61,383 bases of DNA from an uncultured Eubacteriales bacterium (GCA_900547165.1 URFZ01000014.1:1-61383); one strand, 5' to 3'; positions 1-7,845 are shown, counted from the stretch's first letter. The notes: generated by a model not told the origin, from the letters alone. A program made the numbers and translations.

Positions 1-184
1 TACATAGGTACGTCGAGAGGTGAGATTCGCCCGTAGCAAAAAAGGCGTATTAAAACCTTATTTTATGAAAAAATATAAAAATCGCTGTTTTGAGTCGTTT
101 TGTTTATCTTTTAGATTATTGCTTTTTTATATTTTTCAGCCTTTTTTGCGGTCTGGGCTTTTTTTACATCCCCTTCTTGTATCG

Positions 185-1000
185 TCAAAGCTTTTCAAGA
201 GAATATTCGGTCACGTCGCCGACTTTTTCAAAGCCCGTTTTGATATAAGAGCGGTTCGACGAGGGGTTCTCCGCGTCGGCGTAAAGCATGGGTTCCACCC
301 CTTTTTCAAGCAAATCTTCGCACATACGGGACACCAGCATTCCCGCATATCCGTTGCCGCGGCTTTCACGTTCCGTTACAACGGTGTTTATGCGCGCCGT
401 TTTTTCGTCCTCATACGCAACCACCGCCATGGCTCGGGTCTTGCCGCCGTCTTTCCAAAGAAAGACACGTTTCGAACCCACAACGGATTCGGCAAAACGG
501 AGTGCTCCGTCGCGCGGCACGGTGGAATGTTCGCCGTCCTCAACAAGTTGAGCAAGCAGGTCGGCAACGGTTTCCTTATCTGCCGCCGTGGGGTTTGTCA
601 TCTCCCCTTTTGCGGCGGAGACAACGGGTCTGCGGCAAACATAGGCTGTCATCGCCATACGTTTTTCGGCGGAAATGCCGTGTTTGTTTTTCAGAATTTC
701 AAGCGTTTTTTTCGCTCTGTTCGGGTCTGCGTTGAACTGAACATCGGCGCATTTCGACACCCTGTCGGCGATTATATCCGCGGCGTTTTCGGCTGCGGCA
801 TCGCTTATATCAGAACAGAACCATGCCCATATAGGCGTGGTCTCACAAGTCTGCATTATTATAAATTCTTTGCCGTCGGAAAAAGCGAACGGCGCAAAAC
901 TCGAAAGAATCAGGCGAAAAAGGTTCATCGCACGCTGCTCGTTTTCGTCAAGCAGTTTTTCAACAAGAATTTTCGCTTCGTCGGCGTCGGTTCTGAACAT
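185..1000 (-). CDS. GNAT family N-acetyltransferase
   Basis: Predicted cytosolic acetyl-CoA-dependent N-acetyltransferase of unknown substrate, about 271 residues. The C-terminal half holds the GNAT fold: after a strand containing AVVAYEDEKTARINTVVT comes the acetyl-CoA pyrophosphate-binding signature ESRGNGYAGML, then an Asn-rich segment (ENPSSNRSYIKTGFE) typical of the last GNAT helix and strand. The N-terminal ~130 residues are less conserved and probably form a degenerate second GNAT-like domain. An upstream in-frame GTG exists at 1009, but the ATG at 1000 has AGAGG eight bases upstream, so it is preferred. It is monocistronic, with its own promoter at 1031-1059. The family is secure, the substrate unknown. 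Confidence 0.85.
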   Translation of the reverse strand: MFRTDADEAKILVEKLLDENEQRAMNLFRLILSSFAPFAFSDGKEFIIMQTCETTPIWAWFCSDISDAAAENAADIIADRVSKCADVQFNADPNRAKKTLEILKNKHGISAEKRMAMTAYVCRRPVVSAAKGEMTNPTAADKETVADLLAQLVEDGEHSTVPRDGALRFAESVVGSKRVFLWKDGGKTRAMAVVAYEDEKTARINTVVTERESRGNGYAGMLVSRMCEDLLEKGVEPMLYADAENPSSNRSYIKTGFEKVGDVTEYSLEKL

Positions 1001-1030
1001 ATACCACACCTCTTAAAACTTGTTTTTGTT

Positions 1031-1059
1031 ATTATACGCCCGTAAAAACCGTTTGTCAA
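1031..1059 (-). promoter_or_regulatory. Promoter of the GNAT gene
   Basis: Minus-strand TTGACA (1054-1059) and TATAAT (1031-1036) separated by 17 bases, just upstream of the acetyltransferase start. Both hexamers match the sigma-A consensus exactly. Confidence 0.85.
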
Positions 1060-1102
1060 GAGAAAAAACGACGGAAAACGCGGAAATATCCTCTTCGGGC
1101 GC

Positions 1103-1142
1103 AAAAATATACCCTCCGACCGAAATCGGAAGATATATTTTC
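1103..1142 (-). terminator. Intrinsic terminator after glmS
   Basis: A hairpin with arms around AATATAT.TTCCGA and TCGGAG.GTATATT, followed by a T run on the minus strand, lies about 40 bases beyond the glmS stop codon. The stem has one mismatch. It probably ends the glmM-LbH-glmS transcript. Confidence 0.6.
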
Positions 1143-1179
1143 AATTAAAATTTATTTTACAGAAGGGACATCAAACTTA

Positions 1180-3012
1180 TTATTCAACCGTCACGGATTT
1201 TGCAAGGTTGCGGGGTCGGTCAACGTCCCTGCCGAGCAAAAGCGACGTTTCGTAAGCCAGCAACTGCGAAAATACCACGGCGGGAAGCGCGGGAAGCGTT
1301 TCTGAACCGTCGGACAGCACAAAAACGGCGTCCGCATATTCTTCGGCGTTCTCAAAATCGCTGCGGCAAACAAGAACGACGTAAGCGCCGCGCGCGCGGA
1401 CTTCGCGAATGTTGCCCGCAAGTTTGTCGTAGTATTTTTTTTCCGTTGCAAGCGCTATAACGGGCGTTCCCTGCTCAATCAACGCAAGCGTTCCGTGTTT
1501 GAGTTCGCCGGCGGCGTAGGCTTCGCTGTGAATGTACGAAATTTCTTTCAGTTTCAGGGAACATTCGCTGCAAGCGTAAAAATCAAGACCTCTGCCGATA
1601 AAGTAAACGTCTTTTTCCGACTTGATTTTTTCGGCTATGGCGTGTATCTCTTCGCGGCGGGAGATGACATCGGCAACGGATTTCGGAATATCGTGAAGCA
1701 GTCCCGAGCAAAACGACGAAGCGTAATCAGTATCTATCCTGCCCTTTGTCAGAGCAATTTTAACGGCGACAAGGGCAAGCAGCGCAACCTGCGTGGCATA
1801 CCCTTTTGTGGTAGCGACAGCGATTTCGGGACCCGCATTCTGATATATCACGCCGTCCGCTTCACGGGCGACCGCCGAACCGACAGCGTTGACAATTGCC
1901 AACGTCTTTTCTCCGTTCTGCTTTGCAAGACGAAGTCCCGCAAGCGTGTCGGCTGTTTCTCCCGACTGGGAAATGGGAACGGCAAGCGTTTTTCCGAATG
2001 TGGCGGGAGGGTCATAACGGTATTCGGAAGCAACGGAAACAACCGTCGGAACGCCCGAAAGTTTTTCGATAAGGTACCGCCCGACAAGCCCCGCGTGGGT
2101 CGCCGAGCCGCAGGAGATAACGGAAACGCAGTCCGTGTCTTTCCAGATTTCGTCGGTTATTCCGTCCGATGAAAAATCGGGAAGTCCGTTTTCATTTATT
2201 CGCGGAGCAACGGCATTGGCAACAGCCGTCGGCTCTTCGCATATTTCTTTGAGCATAAAATGCGGATAACCGTTTTTCTGCGCAGACGACACATCGAGGT
2301 CAAAGCGTTCGGGCGTTTCTTCATGTTCCGTGCCGTCCCTGTCAACCGTTACTGCGGAGGTCTTGCGAACTACGCAGACCTTGCCCTCTTTCGGTCTGAT
2401 AAAATCTCTTCCGTGCGGCAAAAGCGCGGGAATATCGGACGCGACATAGCCGCCGTCGGGATTGACCGCAACGATAAGCGGGCTGTCCTTGCGGACGGCA
2501 TATATCTCATCGGGACGGTCATAAAAAATTATTGCGAGCGCATAAGAACCTCGCAGCCGGTCAAGTGCGGAATATATGGCTTTTACGGGAGACGAAAGGC
2601 GGCGATATTCGCGGTCGATAAGGTGTGCCGCGCATTCGGTGTCCGTATCGCTCACAAATTCGTAGCCGTCGTTTTCAAGTTCCTTTTTCAATTCGACGCA
2701 GTTGTCGATAATGCCGTTGTGAACGAGCGTAAGCGAACGCGAAGCATGCGGATGCGCGTTTTTCTCGTCGGGCGCGCCGTGGGTCGCCCAACGGGTATGA
2801 CCTATTCCGCAAGTTCCCGATATTTCTTTTTTTGCAGCTTTTTGCGCAAGGTTTTCGACCCTGCCTCGGCATTTGACTGTGACGGGCTTTCCGCTTTTGT
2901 CAAAGACGGTCGTTCCCGCCGAGTCGTAACCTCTGTATTCGAGAGCGTGAAGCCCTTGCAGCAATATTTCTTCGGCGTTGTTTTCGCCGGTATATCCTAT
3001 TATTCCGCACAC
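1180..3012 (-). CDS. glmS: Glutamine--fructose-6-phosphate aminotransferase (isomerizing)
   Basis: Makes glucosamine-6-phosphate from fructose-6-phosphate and glutamine, the first step toward UDP-GlcNAc for peptidoglycan. The protein is 610 residues, normal for GlmS. It begins at GTG 3012 (AAAAAGGAGG upstream), which puts the catalytic Cys at position 2 (V/M-CGIIGY), as the class II glutamine amidotransferase mechanism needs; the longer reading from 3039 would bury that Cys. Visible motifs are RWATHG and HNGIIDN in the amidotransferase half, two SIS domains (SCGSATHAG, SQSGETADT) and the C-terminal PRNLAKSVTVE. The start overlaps the end of the hexapeptide-repeat gene by 13 bases, so translation is likely coupled. 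No separate promoter or glmS ribozyme space exists because the leader lies inside the upstream gene. Confidence 0.97.
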   Translation of the reverse strand: MCGIIGYTGENNAEEILLQGLHALEYRGYDSAGTTVFDKSGKPVTVKCRGRVENLAQKAAKKEISGTCGIGHTRWATHGAPDEKNAHPHASRSLTLVHNGIIDNCVELKKELENDGYEFVSDTDTECAAHLIDREYRRLSSPVKAIYSALDRLRGSYALAIIFYDRPDEIYAVRKDSPLIVAVNPDGGYVASDIPALLPHGRDFIRPKEGKVCVVRKTSAVTVDRDGTEHEETPERFDLDVSSAQKNGYPHFMLKEICEEPTAVANAVAPRINENGLPDFSSDGITDEIWKDTDCVSVISCGSATHAGLVGRYLIEKLSGVPTVVSVASEYRYDPPATFGKTLAVPISQSGETADTLAGLRLAKQNGEKTLAIVNAVGSAVAREADGVIYQNAGPEIAVATTKGYATQVALLALVAVKIALTKGRIDTDYASSFCSGLLHDIPKSVADVISRREEIHAIAEKIKSEKDVYFIGRGLDFYACSECSLKLKEISYIHSEAYAAGELKHGTLALIEQGTPVIALATEKKYYDKLAGNIREVRARGAYVVLVCRSDFENAEEYADAVFVLSDGSETLPALPAVVFSQLLAYETSLLLGRDVDRPRNLAKSVTVE

Positions 3013-3686
3013 GGGCGTACCTCCTTTTTCACCAAGCATTCTGCGCTTTTTACTATTCTGTCCGACGGAATGACGCCGCGGACGGAAACGAGCGGATATA
3101 TTCTTGTGTTTTTGCCCACGACAGTTCCGGGATTCAGAACACAGCCGCAGCCGACATCCGCATTATCGGCAAGCGCCGCGCCGAATTTTCGTATTCCCGT
3201 GTCGTAAACGGCATTATCTGTTTTGACGCGAACCGCGGTTTTATCCGATTTGAGATTTGAGCATATCGCGCCCGCGCCGAGGTGAGCTCCGTTGCCGAGA
3301 ACGGAGTCTCCGACGTAATTGTAATGCGGCACCTGAACGCGGTTCAGCAGAACGCAGTTTTTGAGTTCCGTGCTGTTTCCGACAACGCAGTTTTTGCCGA
3401 GAACGACGTTCCCGCGAAGAAACGCACCGGGTCGCAGAACACAGCCGTCGCCTATTATCGCGGGCGGCTCTATCGTCACATTTTCATATATTTTAACGTC
3501 TTTTCCCACAAGAACGCCGTCGGAAAGGAGTTCAAAGCCCTTGATGCCGTCCTTGATAAGATTTTCGATATATTTTCCGAGTTTGGGAAGCATTTCCCAC
3601 GGGTATTCGCACCCGTCAAACAGATTTTCGAGATACGGAACGGTGCAGTCGAACAGTTCCGTTACACGAACTTTTTTATCATTCAC
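3000..3686 (-). CDS. Left-handed beta-helix (hexapeptide repeat) protein, GlmU acetyltransferase-domain-like
   Basis: 228 residues. Central and C-terminal parts are made of hexapeptide repeats ([LIV]-G-x-x runs such as VLVGKDVKIYENVTIEPPAIIG and VVLGKNCVVGNS), the left-handed beta-helix of sugar acyltransferases. The HYNYVGDSVLGNGAHLGAGA stretch resembles the acetyl-CoA-binding coil of GlmU-type glucosamine-1-phosphate acetyltransferases. The N-terminal uridylyltransferase domain of full GlmU (LAAGxGTRM signature) is absent. Sitting between GlmM and GlmS, it most likely acetylates glucosamine-1-phosphate (inference). It starts at GTG 3686 with AAAGGG seven bases upstream, overlaps glmM by 8 bases and glmS by 13, and is therefore translationally coupled to both. 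Confidence 0.85.
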   Translation of the reverse strand: MNDKKVRVTELFDCTVPYLENLFDGCEYPWEMLPKLGKYIENLIKDGIKGFELLSDGVLVGKDVKIYENVTIEPPAIIGDGCVLRPGAFLRGNVVLGKNCVVGNSTELKNCVLLNRVQVPHYNYVGDSVLGNGAHLGAGAICSNLKSDKTAVRVKTDNAVYDTGIRKFGAALADNADVGCGCVLNPGTVVGKNTRIYPLVSVRGVIPSDRIVKSAECLVKKEVRPCAE

Positions 3687-5313
3687 GGCAATGCCCTTTC
3701 TTTTTTATAACATTATACATTCTTGCGATATATCTGTCGCACGCTTCTTCCGTTTCGCATTCAAGCATTATGCGCACCACTGGTTCGGTGCCGCTTGCGC
3801 GGAGAAGCGCTCTTCCGTTTTTGCCGAGTTCGGTATTTATCTTTGCATACTCTTCCGCCACGGCGGGGTCGTTCAATGCGGAAGCCTTATCTATAACTCT
3901 GACGTTTTTTGTTTTTTGCGGAAGCGGAACAACGTCCTCCGCAAGTTTGGAAAGCGGAAGTTTTCTGTCTCGGATTTCTTCCGCAAGCATTATTGCGGTC
4001 AGAAGACCGTCTCCCGTCGTTGCATATTTTCGCAGGATTATGTGTCCCGACTGCTCTCCGCCGAGACGGTAGCCGTTCTGCTCCATACATTCAAAAACAA
4101 AGCGGTCGCCGACCGATGTGGTCTCATATTTCATACCCGCTTTTTCGAGCGCGCGGAACAGTCCCCCATTCGACATAACGGTTGCAACCACCGTGTTTTT
4201 ATCGAGTGCGCCGCGCTCTTTCAGGCGCATTGCGAGAATATACAGAATCCCGTCGCCGTCCACAACGTTTCCGTGTTCGTCCACGGCAAGACATCTGTCG
4301 GCGTCGCCGTCAAACGCAAAGCCTACGTCAAGGTGTTCTTCGCGGACAAGTCGGCAAAGCGCTTCCGTATGCGTTGAGCCGCAGTTTTCGTTGACGTTCA
4401 ATCCGTCGGGCGTCGCGCCGATAACATAGGTCTGTGCGCCGAGCGCATCAAACACGGATTTTGCTATCATCCATGAAGCGCCGTTTGCACAGTCAAGCCC
4501 TATGCGCATATCGCGATACGAATGGGACGCAAGAGAAATAAGATAGCCGACATAGCGGTTTCGACCCGCCACATGGTCAACTATTCTGCCTATGCGTTCA
4601 CGTTTCGCAAGCGGCAGGTCGTCGCCGCGAACGCCGAGACGGTCAAGGTCTCCGTCCAGATACGCCTCGATAAGCGACGTTGTTTTATCATCAAGTTTTT
4701 CTCCGCGGGAATTGAGCACTTTTATGCCGTTGTCGTGATACGGGTTATGAGAAGCGGTTATCATTATACCGCAGTCAAAGCCGTCCTGACGTGTCACAAA
4801 CGCAACGCCGGGAGTTGTGATAACGTGCAGTATATATGCGTCGGCACCCGAAGCGGTCAAGCCTGCGGCAAGCGCATATTCGAGCATATAACTCGAACGG
4901 CGGGTATCTTTTCCTATAACAATGCGCGGGCGGTGATACGGAGCGTGAAAGCCCGACAGCGGGGATGAAAAATACCAACCGAGAAATCTTCCGACTTTAT
5001 AAGCCTGATCTGACGTCAATCCGACATTCGCTTCACCGCGAAAACCGTCCGTTCCGAAATACTTGTTGCCCGCCGTCGGCAGGTTTATGTCTTCCCTTTT
5101 TTCACCGAATATGTCGGCGTCCTCACGGAGCAACGCGTCGCATGAAACGGAAAAGAGTTCGCACAAAAGCAAAACCTTGTCTATCTGAGGAATCGCCTGA
5201 TCCATTTCCCATTTTGAAACGGACTGACGCGAAACGCCGAGTTTTTCGGCAAGGTCTTCCTGAGAGATCTGCGCAGCCGAGCGCAGAGCGGATATTTTAT
5301 TACCTAATGTCAT
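3679..5313 (-). CDS. glmM: Phosphoglucosamine mutase with N-terminal XRE-type HTH domain (fusion)
   Basis: Interconverts glucosamine-6-phosphate and glucosamine-1-phosphate. At 544 residues it is about 85-100 longer than ordinary GlmM; the extra N-terminus (residues ~5-60) is an XRE/Cro-C1 helix-turn-helix (QEDLAEKLGVSRQSVSKWE). The mutase begins at KYFGTDGFRG and carries all hallmarks: MITASHNP (phosphoserine loop, residue ~185), DGDADRC (metal), GGEQSGHI (sugar loop) and RASGTEP (phosphate). AAAGGAG sits at the correct distance before ATG 5313, and no other good start lies between the domains, so the fusion appears genuine. It is first gene of the glm operon, and a 15-bp palindrome in its leader makes autoregulation plausible. 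Mutase assignment is certain; DNA binding is inferred. Confidence 0.95.
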   Translation of the reverse strand: MTLGNKISALRSAAQISQEDLAEKLGVSRQSVSKWEMDQAIPQIDKVLLLCELFSVSCDALLREDADIFGEKREDINLPTAGNKYFGTDGFRGEANVGLTSDQAYKVGRFLGWYFSSPLSGFHAPYHRPRIVIGKDTRRSSYMLEYALAAGLTASGADAYILHVITTPGVAFVTRQDGFDCGIMITASHNPYHDNGIKVLNSRGEKLDDKTTSLIEAYLDGDLDRLGVRGDDLPLAKRERIGRIVDHVAGRNRYVGYLISLASHSYRDMRIGLDCANGASWMIAKSVFDALGAQTYVIGATPDGLNVNENCGSTHTEALCRLVREEHLDVGFAFDGDADRCLAVDEHGNVVDGDGILYILAMRLKERGALDKNTVVATVMSNGGLFRALEKAGMKYETTSVGDRFVFECMEQNGYRLGGEQSGHIILRKYATTGDGLLTAIMLAEEIRDRKLPLSKLAEDVVPLPQKTKNVRVIDKASALNDPAVAEEYAKINTELGKNGRALLRASGTEPVVRIMLECETEEACDRYIARMYNVIKKKGHCRE

Positions 5314-5416
5314 TTTGTTCTCCTTTTGGCGGTCTATTCTGCCGATGGTTTCGGTCTATGTGAATATTTTACCCCGATCAAGCGGATTTTTCAACCAACC
5401 GCACATTGAAATTTTC

Positions 5417-5431
5417 GCAACCGACGGTTGC
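5417..5431. promoter_or_regulatory. Perfect 15-bp palindrome in the glm operon leader (candidate operator)
   Basis: GCAACCG-A-CGGTTGC, two exact 7-base arms around one base. It begins about 12 bases downstream of the predicted start of the HTH-GlmM transcript and about 100 bases upstream of its ATG. Size and location suit a dimeric XRE repressor; the HTH on GlmM itself is the obvious candidate (inference). The 316-base gap 5314-5629 otherwise holds only the glm promoter and two terminator-like hairpins. Confidence 0.6.
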
Positions 5432-5450
5432 ATATTATGTTTTCGACTTT

Positions 5451-5481
5451 ATTATATCCGATATTTTAGAGTATATATCAA
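5451..5481 (-). promoter_or_regulatory. Promoter of the HTH-glmM operon
   Basis: Minus-strand TTGATA (5476-5481) and a consensus TATAAT (5451-5456). The 19-base spacer is longer than optimal, so the promoter may be weak or regulated. Confidence 0.6.
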
Positions 5482-5528
5482 ACTGTTTTTGGCTGAATTT
5501 TGTATTTTTCAAGATTGAAAAAGAAAAA

Positions 5529-5551
5529 GCGCGCCGCTGTCGGCGGCGCGC
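5529..5551 (-). terminator. Intrinsic terminator after the HD hydrolase gene
   Basis: A perfect 9-bp GC-rich stem (GCGCGCCGC / GCGGCGCGC) with a 5-base loop, followed on the minus strand by TTTTTCTTTTT. It ends the HD-domain gene transcript. Confidence 0.85.
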
Positions 5552-5584
5552 ATATAAGTTGCGATAAAAACAATGTATGACAAA

Positions 5585-5617
5585 GAGAGTGTAAAAAAAC
5601 GCGGGTTCTTTACAGCG
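5585..5617. repeat. Terminator-like hairpin related to the one at 25252-25289
   Basis: GTGTAAAAAAACGCGGGTTCTTTACAGC shares most of its bases with the terminator at 25252-25289 and can still form a TGTAAA/TTTACA stem, though with bulges. It appears to be a decayed copy of the same element, just past the HD gene stop. Confidence 0.45.
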
Positions 5618-5629
5618 CCTCTGTATTTA

Positions 5630-6223
5630 TTAAACGGAATAACCGCCCATAAAATCGTTGACGGACTGTTCGCAGGAACGCATAGCAAGAATGGTTTTTG
5701 AGAACAATTCGTCAAGTTCCCAGCCGAGCCTTTCCGCGCCCGTGCGTATAACGTCGCGGGAACAGCCCGCCGCGAACTTCTTATCCTTGAACTTTTTCTT
5801 TACGCTCGAAACTTCCATATCGGAAACGCTTTTTGACGGGCGCATAAGCGCCGCAGACCAGATAAGCCCCGTCAGTTCGTCGGCGGCAAACAGAACTTTT
5901 TCCATTTCATGCTTCGGCTCTTCGTCACAGCAAATGCCGTATCCGTGAGAGCAAACTGCATAAATCATATCGTCCCCTACGCCGCCGTCTCGCAGCAATT
6001 CGGGGGCTTTTTTGCAATGTTCCTGCGGGTAAAGTTCAAAGTCTATATCGTGAAGAAGTCCTACCTGTCCCCAATAATCAGCTTCGTCACCGTAACCGAG
6101 TGCATCGGCGTACCAATGCATTACACCCTCGACCGTGAGAGCGTGCCTGATATGAAACGGGTCTTTGTTGTATTTTTTCAGAAGCTCAAACGCTTCATCT
6201 CTTGTAATATTGCTTTTTCTCAT
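5630..6223 (-). CDS. HD-domain phosphohydrolase
   Basis: 197 residues, cytosolic. An HD metal-binding pair is seen in LLHDID (residue ~55), preceded by an N-terminal HIRHALTVEGVM segment and followed by CSHGYG, the usual order His...His-Asp...His of small HD hydrolases. A DELTGLIWSAALMRP segment after it is a hallmark of the subgroup often annotated as HDIG-domain or predicted HD hydrolase. The substrate is unknown (nucleotides are typical for the superfamily). GGGAG lies just before ATG 6223. It is a single gene with a promoter at 6262-6289 and a strong terminator at 5529-5551. Confidence 0.85.
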   Translation of the reverse strand: MRKSNITRDEAFELLKKYNKDPFHIRHALTVEGVMHWYADALGYGDEADYWGQVGLLHDIDFELYPQEHCKKAPELLRDGGVGDDMIYAVCSHGYGICCDEEPKHEMEKVLFAADELTGLIWSAALMRPSKSVSDMEVSSVKKKFKDKKFAAGCSRDVIRTGAERLGWELDELFSKTILAMRSCEQSVNDFMGGYSV

Positions 6224-6261
6224 TTTTTACACTCTCCCTCGGCTATCCGCCGTTTTTTTTA

Positions 6262-6289
6262 ATTATATACCGTTTTTAATAAAAATCAA
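6262..6289 (-). promoter_or_regulatory. Promoter of the HD hydrolase gene
   Basis: Minus-strand TTGATT (6284-6289) and TATAAT (6262-6267), 16-base spacer. The -35 overlaps the last codons of the upstream Crp/Fnr-type gene. Confidence 0.7.
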
Positions 6290-6936
6290 GAGTCTGTTTT
6301 CAGCAATTCAAAGCGGTTCTTACAAAAGCGGATAAGTCCGTCGGACTGCATTTTTGACAACTCTTTTGAAAGGGCGGTGCGTTCAACGTTCAGATAATCC
6401 GCCATACGGCGGCGGTCGAACGGGACAGAAAAAGATGTCGAACCGTTTTTCTTCGCCTCACCCGAAAGATAAGTCATCACGCGGGCGCGGATGTTTTTCG
6501 GTGACGAACAGAAAATTCGACGGGAAAGCGTCATATTCTTTTCCGCGAACATTTCAAGCGTGTTGGCAATGAATTTGCGTTTCAAAGGAGTGTCGGTATT
6601 GCCGTCAAGGAGCGGAGCAATGCGCAAAAACATGACCCGACATTTTTCTGCGGCAACGACGTCTACCATCAGCGGTGTTTTCAAAAATGCGTATGTTTCG
6701 GCAAAGACCCGCCCCTGCGAAACATTATCCAAAATGCCGACATTGCCCCAAACATCGACGTTTTCTATATTAACGCTGCCCTGCAAAACAACACCGAACT
6801 CGGGCGTAACATCACCCGAAAGCAATATCAAGTCGTCTTTATCGTATTCGACTTCGCGGGCGTGTCCCACACGCAGCAATTCGGCAAATTCGAAGTCTGT
6901 CAGTCCTGCAAAAAGTTTATTACCGATTTTTTCCAT
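6286..6936 (-). CDS. Crp/Fnr family transcriptional regulator
   Basis: 216 residues, starting at ATG 6936 (GGAGG seven bases upstream; the in-frame TTG before it is not needed). Residues ~1-115 look like a cyclic-nucleotide-binding-type beta barrel (LILLSGDVTPEFGVVLQGSVNIENVD); residues ~150-210 are the winged helix of this family (FDRRRMADYLNVERTALSKELSKMQSDGLI). It has no N-terminal Cys cluster, so it is not an FNR-type [4Fe-4S] sensor; a haem or other ligand, as in the HcpR/CooA branches, is possible. It is divergent from an Fe-S protein gene, and the shared intergenic space carries a perfect 14-bp palindrome at the class II activator position for that gene. It probably controls the neighbour (inference). 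Confidence 0.9.
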   Translation of the reverse strand: MEKIGNKLFAGLTDFEFAELLRVGHAREVEYDKDDLILLSGDVTPEFGVVLQGSVNIENVDVWGNVGILDNVSQGRVFAETYAFLKTPLMVDVVAAEKCRVMFLRIAPLLDGNTDTPLKRKFIANTLEMFAEKNMTLSRRIFCSSPKNIRARVMTYLSGEAKKNGSTSFSVPFDRRRMADYLNVERTALSKELSKMQSDGLIRFCKNRFELLKTDS

Positions 6937-6953
6937 CAAAAAACCTCCATTTC

Positions 6954-6967
6954 GTGGTTATAACCAC
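6954..6967. promoter_or_regulatory. Perfect 14-bp palindrome, candidate Crp/Fnr operator
   Basis: GTGGTTA-TAACCAC, fully symmetric. Its centre lies between 6960 and 6961, which is -41.5 relative to the start predicted from the TATAAT at 6990-6995. That is the standard class II activation site of Crp/Fnr proteins. It also lies immediately upstream of the regulator's own ribosome-binding site, so it could mediate autoregulation too. Confidence 0.7.
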
Positions 6968-6989
6968 CGACTTTCAAGAGAAATTATAC

Positions 6990-6995
6990 TATAAT
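6990..6995 (+). promoter_or_regulatory. -10 element of the Fe-S protein gene
   Basis: Consensus TATAAT with no recognisable -35 hexamer 17 bases upstream (CGACTT-like), as expected of an activator-dependent promoter. AAGGAGG lies ahead of the ATG at 7027. Confidence 0.65.
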
Positions 6996-7026
6996 ACGGT
7001 CAGAAAGTCAAGGAGGACAACAAAAT

Positions 7027-7737
7027 ATGAAACGAAGAATCATAAACATAGACGAAGAAAAGTGCAACGGCTGCGGAGCGTGCGCGCAGGCGTGCCACGA
7101 GGGCGCGATAGGCATGGTGAACGGAAAGGCAAAACTTCTGCGGGACGATTATTGCGACGGGCTCGGAGACTGCCTGCCGACCTGTCCGACGGGTGCAATA
7201 ACGTTTGTTGAGCGAGAAGCGGCTGAATACGACGAAAAAGCCGTGCTTGAAAACAAGAGAAAGAAACTTGCGGCGGCAATACCTCACGGTTGTCCGGGAC
7301 ATCAACTCCGTCGTTTTGAAAGAGCGGAAGAAGAATCAAACGACGAAGCAAAATCGGAACACCGTTCCGTTTCAAGGCTCGGACAATGGCCGTGTCAGAT
7401 AAAACTCGTGCCCGTCAACGCACCGTATTTCAACGGCGCAAAACTGCTTATAGCGGCGGACTGCACAGCTTACGCTTACGCAAATATGCACGAAGATTTT
7501 ATGAAAGGCAAAATAACGCTGATAGGCTGTCCGAAACTCGACGATACGGATTACAGCGAAAAACTTACCGAAATAATCGCGACAAACGACATCAAAAGCA
7601 TGGCGGTCGTCCGCATGGAAGTTCCCTGCTGCGGCGGACTTGAAGCGGCGGCGAAAAAAGCATTGCAGGCAAGCGGTAAGTTTATCCCTTGGCAAGTCGT
7701 AACACTGTCGCTTGACGGCAAAATCAAAGACAACTGA
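7027..7737 (+). CDS. Ferredoxin-like Fe-S protein (236 aa)
   Basis: The N-terminus (residues ~5-65) is a two-cluster ferredoxin domain. The first motif is complete (CNGCGACAQAC). The second reads CDGLGDCLPTCP: the second cysteine of the usual CxxCxxCxxxCP is Leu, so that site cannot be a normal four-Cys [4Fe-4S] centre. The remaining ~170 residues hold further Cys motifs (HGCPGH, WPCQ, DCTAYAY, IGCPK, VPCCGG) of a domain I know only from proteins encoded beside Crp/Fnr regulators and hybrid-cluster proteins in anaerobes. A role in nitrosative or redox stress is plausible but unproven. It is transcribed divergently from the Crp/Fnr gene. Confidence 0.85.
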   Translation: MKRRIINIDEEKCNGCGACAQACHEGAIGMVNGKAKLLRDDYCDGLGDCLPTCPTGAITFVEREAAEYDEKAVLENKRKKLAAAIPHGCPGHQLRRFERAEEESNDEAKSEHRSVSRLGQWPCQIKLVPVNAPYFNGAKLLIAADCTAYAYANMHEDFMKGKITLIGCPKLDDTDYSEKLTEIIATNDIKSMAVVRMEVPCCGGLEAAAKKALQASGKFIPWQVVTLSLDGKIKDN

Positions 7738-7845
7738 AAAAATCGCTGCCGTTAATAATTACCGTCAGAAAAGGCGAAACCGCAACCTCGATTTTTCCAA
7801 ATACCGTCAAAAGATGAATTTTGCATAATAAAACGGCGTAAACAC

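Noticed and set aside
1..184. Coding sequence at the left edge
   Set aside because: The only long frame (plus strand from 20) is antisense to the GNAT gene and lacks motifs; I see no gene or clear terminator here.
2990..3100. glmS ribozyme
   Set aside because: The region upstream of glmS is coding sequence of the hexapeptide-repeat gene with a 13-base overlap, leaving no room for the ribozyme leader.
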